Shown piece by piece: positions 1-4,962 of a stretch of DNA of 6,925 nt. The notes under the pieces are model-generated. The model worked only from the letters and a program-made list of their open reading frames with translations. It ran no database searches and had not been told where the DNA came from. The position numbers and the translations under genes are program-made. How positions within the stretch are numbered: position 1 is the first letter of the stretch; each line of letters starts with the position of its first letter. The DNA is from an uncultured Eubacteriales bacterium (GTDB lineage Bacteria; Bacillota; Clostridia; Oscillospirales; Acutalibacteraceae): contig CAKTXU010000093.1 of NCBI GenBank assembly GCA_934630995.1, positions 1 to 6,925 on the forward strand, in the 5' to 3' direction.

Positions 1-681
1 ATAGGTCCAGTGGAGCCCGTCCGGGGAGGAGGCCGCCCCGATGGTGGTGCCGTGATGGACCGACACCCCCGGCTCGTCCCGGCCGTTGCGAATCTGCATG
101 TACACGAACCACCAGCTTTTCTCCACAGGATTCCACACCACCGTGCCGTCCTTGGCGGAGTTGAAGAGCGGATCCTCATACAGGGGCGCGGGCGGAACCT
201 GGGTAAAGGGGGCCCTCTGCGGCTCAGCGGGACGGGCTTCCGCCAGCGCCCGCAGCTCCTCCGGGGTATAGGCGCGGTTTTCCACCCGGATATCCTGGAT
301 TTGTCCGTAATAGGGGAGGCTTCCGTCCACAGCGGCTCCCACTACGGGCGTTCCCGCCGTCCCCATCATACCGCCGGGGGCATCGAAGGTATACAGCAGC
401 CGGGCGTCCAGGTAAAACCGCAGCTCCGGTCCGTCCAGGACCAGGGCAATGTGGTGCCACCGGCCGTCGTCCACCACGCCGCAGGCGTAATCCCCCAGGT
501 TGGGCGCGGAAAACGCCAGCATACCGTAGGCCCTCTGAATACGCAGGGTAAACCAGTCGCAGCCGCTCCGCTCCGAAAGCAGAGTCTGCTCCCTCGTGCG
601 GCAACGGGGCGCCCTGATGCAGGCTGCCAGTGTAAAATACGGCCCCTTCAGGGCCTCCGCCCGGCAGAGTCTCCTATCCAT
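1..681 (-). CDS. LamG-like domain joined to a GH43-like beta-propeller glycosidase (C-terminus cut by window edge)
   Basis: I translated this 227-codon frame by hand; it is open to the left edge, so the C-terminus is missing. Residues about 10-150 look like a LamG/concanavalin-A-like jelly roll: a WHHIALVLDG strand (75-84), then LRFYLDARLL, and the closing YYGQIQDIRVENRAYTPEEL (124-143), which is the usual end of such domains. A Pro-rich linker (151-167) leads to what looks like the first blade of a five-bladed propeller: AKDGTVVWNP (176-185), WWFVYMQ (190-196), then HHGTTIGAASSPDGLHW. Asp178 sits where GH43-type enzymes carry the blade-1 catalytic Asp. There is no signal peptide, so a cytoplasmic protein is expected. 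Start: ATG at 681 has AGGAGG 9 nt upstream, and an in-frame TAA two codons before it rules out a longer start. Few residues precede the first LamG strand, so the domain is short at its front. It lies 50 nt after the GH35 gene. Probable role: hydrolysis of an imported glycan. The family (GH43, GH32-like or other) cannot be fixed from the part seen. Confidence 0.8.
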   Translation of the reverse strand, partial: MDRRLCRAEALKGPYFTLAACIRAPRCRTREQTLLSERSGCDWFTLRIQRAYGMLAFSAPNLGDYACGVVDDGRWHHIALVLDGPELRFYLDARLLYTFDAPGGMMGTAGTPVVGAAVDGSLPYYGQIQDIRVENRAYTPEELRALAEARPAEPQRAPFTQVPPAPLYEDPLFNSAKDGTVVWNPVEKSWWFVYMQIRNGRDEPGVSVHHGTTIGAASSPDGLHWTY

Positions 682-690
682 CGCTTATTT

Positions 691-696
691 CCTCCT
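691..696 (-). promoter_or_regulatory. Ribosome binding site of the LamG/propeller gene
   Basis: AGGAGG on the minus strand, 9 nt before the ATG at 681. It supports that start and shows that this frame, not the overlapping shadow frame at 224-604, is the translated one. No hairpin terminator or clear promoter is visible in the 50-nt gap (682-731), so the gene is probably read through from the GH35 gene. Confidence 0.75.
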
Positions 697-731
697 CTTG
701 GCTGTTTTGACTATGGCGGCTATCATGACGA

Positions 732-2978
732 TCACTGCCGCAGCGCGGCGCGGTACATCCTCTTGAGCCGCAGACCGTTCAGCCGCAGCCCCTCCCGGAC
801 ATCGCATTCGAGGTAGCAGCCGTCCTTTTTCAGCTCGGAAATCACCAGGGTGACGGTGTCCCCTTCCACCGCGTCCAGCGCCACGTCCCAGGGACGCCCC
901 AAATAGAACTGATCCGCCAGCAGCCGCTTCCCGTCATAGAGCTGCGCCACATCTCCCACGAAATCCACCGACAGGAACCAATCGGTCTTGTCCTGGGGCA
1001 GGGCAATTTCATACAGCAGCACCGGCTTTCTCCCGTCCAGAAACAGCTCCTGCGCCAGCGCGCTGTTATCCAGCAGATGCCGGTCGTCGCCGGGAAGGCG
1101 GGTATAGGGAACCGATTCAGGCAGAGGCTCGACCACTGTCCCTATCTCGCGGAACCGCCCCTCCTCGTAGACGCGGCAGGACAAATCCGCGTTGCCGTAG
1201 CGGTAAGCGATCAGGTCCTCCCCGTCTTCATACAGCCCCGCCCGGCTGAGATAGACCCGCTCTCCCAGCTTATAAAGGCCCTCGGCCTCCTCCATCGGCA
1301 GGGTGACGAAGCGGATGACTTTCCCGTCCGCATCCGTGACGGTAAAAACGGAAAGCTCCTCTGCCGGAACCTGTACCCGCAGGCCGCCCTCCTCCTGAGC
1401 GACCGCCGCCCCCTCGATACGGACAGCGCCGTCCAGCAGATAGGAAGGGGCGAGCCCCCGCGGCACGGCAAAGAAGAAGTCATCCCCCCGACGGCAGACG
1501 GGCTGAACAGTGGCATACCGCAGGGTGAGGCTCCCCAGCCTCAGGCCGAAGGGAAGGAAAAAATAGACCCCGTTCTCCACCGTCAGCCCTTCCGGCCCGG
1601 GCAGGGCGACGGTCCCCGTCTCCGTGCACACGCGGAAGCGCACCCCCTCATGCCGGGATAGCGCGGCCAGCCGCTGGTAATTGTTGACGAATACATAGCC
1701 CGCGTCCCCCCTGGCCCGGACACACCAGCGCAGCCCGGCGGTATCCCGGCGGTCGGTGACGGCCTCCTCCGGGAGGAAGGAGGTCATGGCGGCGAACGCC
1801 TCCCCGAAATCCCGGAGGAACAGATGCAGCAGCCGAAGCCGGTGATACTGCCCCCGGGGAATGCCGCATTCACTGATTGCCGCCTGGAAATCATAGCTGC
1901 GCACCGGCACGTCGTTGGGGTAGCCCGTGGCCCGGGATTCCTGCATGGTGCTGTTTTTCCCGATGGGATTGGTGCCTCCGTGATAAAGGTAATAGCCCGG
2001 CAGGTTGTTGCCCGACCCCACCTCGGTGGTGATCAGGGCCGCCACGTCGTCCGGCGCGATAGCGGGACGGCGATGATGGGTCGGGCACACCCCGGTCCCC
2101 ACTTCGCAGGTGACATAGGGGTACAGGGTGTAATCCACACAGGCGGACGGATCCCCCTCGCTGATGGATTTGACAATGTCTGTGCCGATTTCCGCGTCGT
2201 TGCGCACATGATGGAAGAAATAATGATCGTTGGGCTGCAGGGGCTCCATATGCTGCTCCCACGGGGCCTCGGGATAACCGCCGAACATGGGCAGCACATC
2301 ATATTTGGGGATCTGGGCGCCGCCCTCGGCGATGCTCCAGCCCGTGACGGTGTATAGGGGCACGTCGAAGCCGATCTCCCGCGCCATATGCTTGAGGGTC
2401 AGCAGATAGGAGGCGTTGTCCACCAGCTCATTTTCCAGCTGGATGCCGACAACCGGCCCGCCGTCCTTGAAAAGCAATCCCTCCACCTGCCGGAAAAGCC
2501 GGGTGTACAGCTCCCGCACACAGGCGAGATAGTCCGGATCCTCCGTGCGCAGGTGAAAGGGCTTTTTCAGCAGCCAATCGGGAAAGCCGCCATTGCGGGC
2601 CTCCCCATGGATCCACGGTCCCAGCCGCAGGAAAACCCGCAGCCCGTGCTTCTGACAGAGGGTGACGAACCGCCGCAAATCCCGGTTCCCCGAAAAATCG
2701 AAGCGCCCCTCCTCCTCCTCATGGTGGATCCACAGCACGTAAGACTGGACGATCGTGACACCGCCCGCCTTGATTTTCAGCAGCTCCTCCTCCCAGTGGG
2801 CGCTGTCGGAGCGGGAATAGGGATATTCTCCCATGACCGGGATCCAGGGTCTCCCGTTATAGGTCAGATACTGATTGGTGACTTCGATGCTGTCCCCCCG
2901 GGGATTGCGGCCCCCCATATGCAGATGGCCGGTCAGCAGCGCAGGCGAGGGATAGGCCTTGACGGCATAGTCGCTCAT
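732..2978 (-). CDS. GH35-type beta-galactosidase, cytoplasmic
   Basis: A 748-residue enzyme predicted to release terminal beta-linked galactose from oligosaccharides by a retaining mechanism. The N-terminal TIM barrel spans about 30-390: GEYPYSRSDSAHWEEEL (50-66), RLGPWIHGEARNGGFPDWL (118-136), and GGPVVGIQLENEL (173-185), which matches the GH35 signature except for a final Leu where Phe/Tyr is usual. Glu184 is the likely acid/base. The likely nucleophile is Glu292 in TCEVGTG, followed by the substrate-pocket stretch GYYLYHGGTNP (328-338) that matches the HGGTN strand of GH35. Residues about 400-560 form a beta-rich middle region (GYVFVNNYQRL at 427-437), and about 565-748 form C-terminal beta-sandwich domains (VDFVGDVAQLYDGKRLLADQ at 671-690). 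No signal peptide is seen, so it probably acts on imported sugars. It follows the second permease by 34 nt. Start at 2978: the upstream purine run is a weak Shine-Dalgarno site, but the conserved sequence begins soon after. Exact substrate and linkage are inferred, not shown. Confidence 0.9.
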   Translation of the reverse strand: MSDYAVKAYPSPALLTGHLHMGGRNPRGDSIEVTNQYLTYNGRPWIPVMGEYPYSRSDSAHWEEELLKIKAGGVTIVQSYVLWIHHEEEEGRFDFSGNRDLRRFVTLCQKHGLRVFLRLGPWIHGEARNGGFPDWLLKKPFHLRTEDPDYLACVRELYTRLFRQVEGLLFKDGGPVVGIQLENELVDNASYLLTLKHMAREIGFDVPLYTVTGWSIAEGGAQIPKYDVLPMFGGYPEAPWEQHMEPLQPNDHYFFHHVRNDAEIGTDIVKSISEGDPSACVDYTLYPYVTCEVGTGVCPTHHRRPAIAPDDVAALITTEVGSGNNLPGYYLYHGGTNPIGKNSTMQESRATGYPNDVPVRSYDFQAAISECGIPRGQYHRLRLLHLFLRDFGEAFAAMTSFLPEEAVTDRRDTAGLRWCVRARGDAGYVFVNNYQRLAALSRHEGVRFRVCTETGTVALPGPEGLTVENGVYFFLPFGLRLGSLTLRYATVQPVCRRGDDFFFAVPRGLAPSYLLDGAVRIEGAAVAQEEGGLRVQVPAEELSVFTVTDADGKVIRFVTLPMEEAEGLYKLGERVYLSRAGLYEDGEDLIAYRYGNADLSCRVYEEGRFREIGTVVEPLPESVPYTRLPGDDRHLLDNSALAQELFLDGRKPVLLYEIALPQDKTDWFLSVDFVGDVAQLYDGKRLLADQFYLGRPWDVALDAVEGDTVTLVISELKKDGCYLECDVREGLRLNGLRLKRMYRAALRQ

Positions 2979-2983
2979 GGAAA

Positions 2984-3000
2984 AGTCTCTCTTTCTCTTT
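2984..3000 (-). promoter_or_regulatory. Weak purine-rich ribosome binding site of the GH35 gene
   Basis: The minus strand reads AAAGAGAAAGAGAGA just before the GH35 ATG at 2978. It gives only AGAGAG-like matches to the 16S tail, about 8 nt from the start, and no GGAGG core. The permease before it and the LamG/propeller gene after it have better sites, so this gene may be translated less efficiently or depend on translation of the preceding permease. Confidence 0.4.
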
Positions 3001-3012
3001 TAATTGCCCGGC

Positions 3013-4014
3013 TCAACCGACCAGGCCGGTCCGCTCGATGCTTTCGGTGAAATACCGCTGGAGGAAGATATAGATAATCAGCAGGGGCACAATTGTCAGC
3101 ACGCAGGCCGCCTGCATCTGGGTGACGATGACATAGGGATTGGTGTACATATCCAACCCCTGTCCCCGCAGCACGTCCTTGAGCATGGCCAGGGCCACCG
3201 ACAGGGTTTTGGGTTCATTAAAATACATGGAAACGGTGTAATAATCGTTCCAATACCAGACGAAGGAGAACAGGGAGCAGGAGAGCACCGACGGCATGGC
3301 GTTGGGCAGCATGATCCGCCAAAAGGTCTTGAAGATGCCGCAACCGTCTATGTAAGCCGCGTCCTCCAGTTCCTTGGGCATACCCCGGAAGAACTGGCGG
3401 AAAATATAGATGAACAGACCCGCCCGGATCCCCTGCCCCAGCAGCGCGGGAATATACATGGTCAACTCGCTGTTCAGCAGGGGGACCCCCGCCGTCTCGC
3501 CGGTAAACAGGCCCGCCAGGGAGCCGATTCCCAGGAAATCAAACTTGACATACTGCATGTACATGGGAATGGAAACGTTCTGGGGCGGGATGATGATAGT
3601 AGCCAACACACAGGCAAAGGCCAGGTTGCGGAACCGGAATTTGAACCGCGCGAAGCCGTAGCCCGCGATGGCGCATATCGTCACGTTGCACAGGGTCCCC
3701 AGCAGAGAAAGCCGCAGGGTAGCGGCCAGGGTGGGCCAAAAATTCATGGCCTCCATCACGTCCCTGTAATTCTGTACCGTCCAGTGCTTGGGGATCCAGA
3801 TGACCGTCGGGTCGTAGAGGTCCCGGCTTTCCCGGAAGGAAACGCTGACCATGTACAGGATAGGGTAGAGCACCACAAAGCTCATGCAGAGCAGCAGCAC
3901 GAGACGGACGAGCTTCCACGCCAGCCCGCCGCCCTTGCTCAGGAGCACGCCCCGCCGTTCCTCCCCCTCCAGCCGCAGCCAGGCCGGGAGCTTTATCGTT
4001 GATTTGACGCGCAT
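3013..4014 (-). CDS. Sugar ABC transporter permease, MalG type (CUT1 family)
   Basis: A 333-residue inner-membrane permease, one half of the transmembrane channel of an oligosaccharide importer. I see six hydrophobic segments at about 33-57, 93-117, 131-150, 187-208, 243-263 and 296-318. A long, basic, cytoplasmic N-terminal tail (1-32) precedes them. The cytoplasmic EAA loop that docks the ATPase is clear: ELEDAAYIDGCGIFKTFWRI (215-234) followed by MLP, with Ala219, Ala220, Gly224 and Pro238 in the expected places. The C-terminus FLQRYFTESIERTGLVG is typical of MalG-type subunits. The external loop between segments 3 and 4 (about 151-186) looks longer than in MalG. The start at 4014 has AAAGGA 10 nt upstream. 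It follows the MalF-type gene by 30 nt and precedes the GH35 gene by 34 nt, so the two permeases should pair. The sugar carried is not readable from the sequence; the neighbouring GH35 enzyme suggests a galactoside. Confidence 0.93.
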   Translation of the reverse strand: MRVKSTIKLPAWLRLEGEERRGVLLSKGGGLAWKLVRLVLLLCMSFVVLYPILYMVSVSFRESRDLYDPTVIWIPKHWTVQNYRDVMEAMNFWPTLAATLRLSLLGTLCNVTICAIAGYGFARFKFRFRNLAFACVLATIIIPPQNVSIPMYMQYVKFDFLGIGSLAGLFTGETAGVPLLNSELTMYIPALLGQGIRAGLFIYIFRQFFRGMPKELEDAAYIDGCGIFKTFWRIMLPNAMPSVLSCSLFSFVWYWNDYYTVSMYFNEPKTLSVALAMLKDVLRGQGLDMYTNPYVIVTQMQAACVLTIVPLLIIYIFLQRYFTESIERTGLVG

Positions 4015-4024
4015 GGCAAATCCA

Positions 4025-4030
4025 TCCTTT
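4025..4030 (-). promoter_or_regulatory. Ribosome binding site of the MalG-type permease gene
   Basis: AAAGGA on the minus strand, 10 nt before the ATG at 4014, in the 30-nt gap after the MalF-type gene. An ATG overlapping this site at 4025 is out of frame with the permease and is not its start. Confidence 0.55.
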
Positions 4031-4044
4031 CCGCTTGCCGGTTC

Positions 4045-4962
4045 CTATTCCTCCACATACGCCACCCGGCGGTTGATGACGGCGTACACGATGCCCACAA
4101 TCAATGCCACAATGACGAAATAAATCCAGGACAGGGTGGCGCTGTAGGAAAATTCCAGCCGCTTGCCGAAGTCCAGGATATAGGTCATCACCGTGTTGGA
4201 ATAATCGGTAAAGCTGTCGATAACGGTATAGATGAGGTTGACCATGATGATGGGGGACACCATGGGCAGGGTGATTTTCCAGAAGGCCTCCCAGGAGGTC
4301 GCCCCCTCCACGTGGGCGGCCTCATACAGGTGGGAGGGAATGGCGTTGAGCCCCGAAATGAACAACAGGATCTGCAGCCCGCTCTTCCAGGTGAGGTTGA
4401 AGATATTGGACACGATGCCGGTCAGGGTACTGACCAGCTCCTCCCCGACCCCCACCTCCAGCAGAATCTGCTCCAGGGCCGAGGACTGATACAGCATGGA
4501 GGAGCGGGCGCCGCTTATCACCGACTGGGACAGGGCGTCCCCGCTCATAATCTGCAGAATAATCCCCGAACCGCAGACCACCGGTATGAAGAAGATAGCC
4601 CGCATCACCGTGCGCCCCCGGAATTTCTGATTGAGGATCACCGCCATGAACAGGCTGAAGCTGAGGATAACCGGGACATTATAGAGAAAATTGCCCAGCT
4701 CCCCCGCCAGATACTGCACAAATTTTTGATCCGAGGCGAAGGCCTTGATATAGTTGGCGAAGCCGATAAAGTCCCCCTTCATCCCCTGCGCAATGGTGGC
4801 GTTGGTCACCGAATAGAGCATGGAGCTGACGATGGGACGCAGGAAAAGGGCGAGAAAGCCCACGGCCCAGGGCAGGATGAACAGGGCGCCAGCCAGCCTC
4901 TTTTTCCGTTCGTAGCCAAGCTGCCGTCCTCCCGGCTTTTCCGCCTTCAACCCGATTTTCAT
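4045..4962 (-). CDS. Sugar ABC transporter permease, MalF type (CUT1 family)
   Basis: A 305-residue inner-membrane permease, partner of the MalG-type subunit encoded next. Hydrophobic segments lie at about 23-44, 91-111, 120-138, 187-208, 236-254 and 275-296, after a basic cytoplasmic tail (KAEKPGGRQLGYERKKR, 6-22) that gives the usual inside-positive topology. The EAA loop is YEAAHVEGATSWEAFWKITL (213-232) followed by Pro233, with Glu214, Ala215, Ala216 and Gly220 in place for contact with the ATPase. An unusually long external stretch (about 139-186, including MLYQSSALEQILLEVGVGEE) separates segments 3 and 4; I recall a similar stretch in Firmicute CUT1 permeases of this group. The ATG overlaps the stop of the DUF5696-like gene (ATGA, 4 nt), and AGGAGG lies 7 nt upstream, so translation of the two is probably coupled. 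No binding protein or ATPase gene is adjacent in the window; an ATPase shared between several importers (MsmX type) is a common solution in Firmicutes. Confidence 0.93.
   Translation of the reverse strand: MKIGLKAEKPGGRQLGYERKKRLAGALFILPWAVGFLALFLRPIVSSMLYSVTNATIAQGMKGDFIGFANYIKAFASDQKFVQYLAGELGNFLYNVPVILSFSLFMAVILNQKFRGRTVMRAIFFIPVVCGSGIILQIMSGDALSQSVISGARSSMLYQSSALEQILLEVGVGEELVSTLTGIVSNIFNLTWKSGLQILLFISGLNAIPSHLYEAAHVEGATSWEAFWKITLPMVSPIIMVNLIYTVIDSFTDYSNTVMTYILDFGKRLEFSYSATLSWIYFVIVALIVGIVYAVINRRVAYVEE

Noticed and set aside
224..604. Minus-strand open frame of 126 codons
   Set aside because: It is shifted relative to the LamG/propeller frame, is rich in Gly, Arg and Pro, and has no fold signal. 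The other frame on the same strand runs unbroken from a good start to the window edge.
682..731. Terminator or promoter between the GH35 and LamG/propeller genes
   Set aside because: No GC-rich hairpin followed by a T run, and no convincing -35/-10 pair in 50 nt.
10..816. Long plus-strand open frame (268 codons) opposite the LamG/propeller gene
   Set aside because: Low-complexity Arg/Gly/Pro/His-rich translation; the minus-strand frame has a ribosome binding site and recognisable domains.
2019..2021. Glu319 (TTEVGSG) of the GH35 enzyme as the catalytic nucleophile
   Set aside because: It lies only 14-15 residues before the HGGTN strand, which corresponds to a helix/loop position in GH35. 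Glu292 has the spacing expected for the nucleophile.
3004..4002. Long plus-strand open frame (332 codons) opposite the MalG-type permease gene
   Set aside because: It lies antisense to a clear permease with an EAA loop; its translation is rich in His, Gln, Gly and Pro with no recognisable fold. It is a by-product of GC-rich third codon positions.
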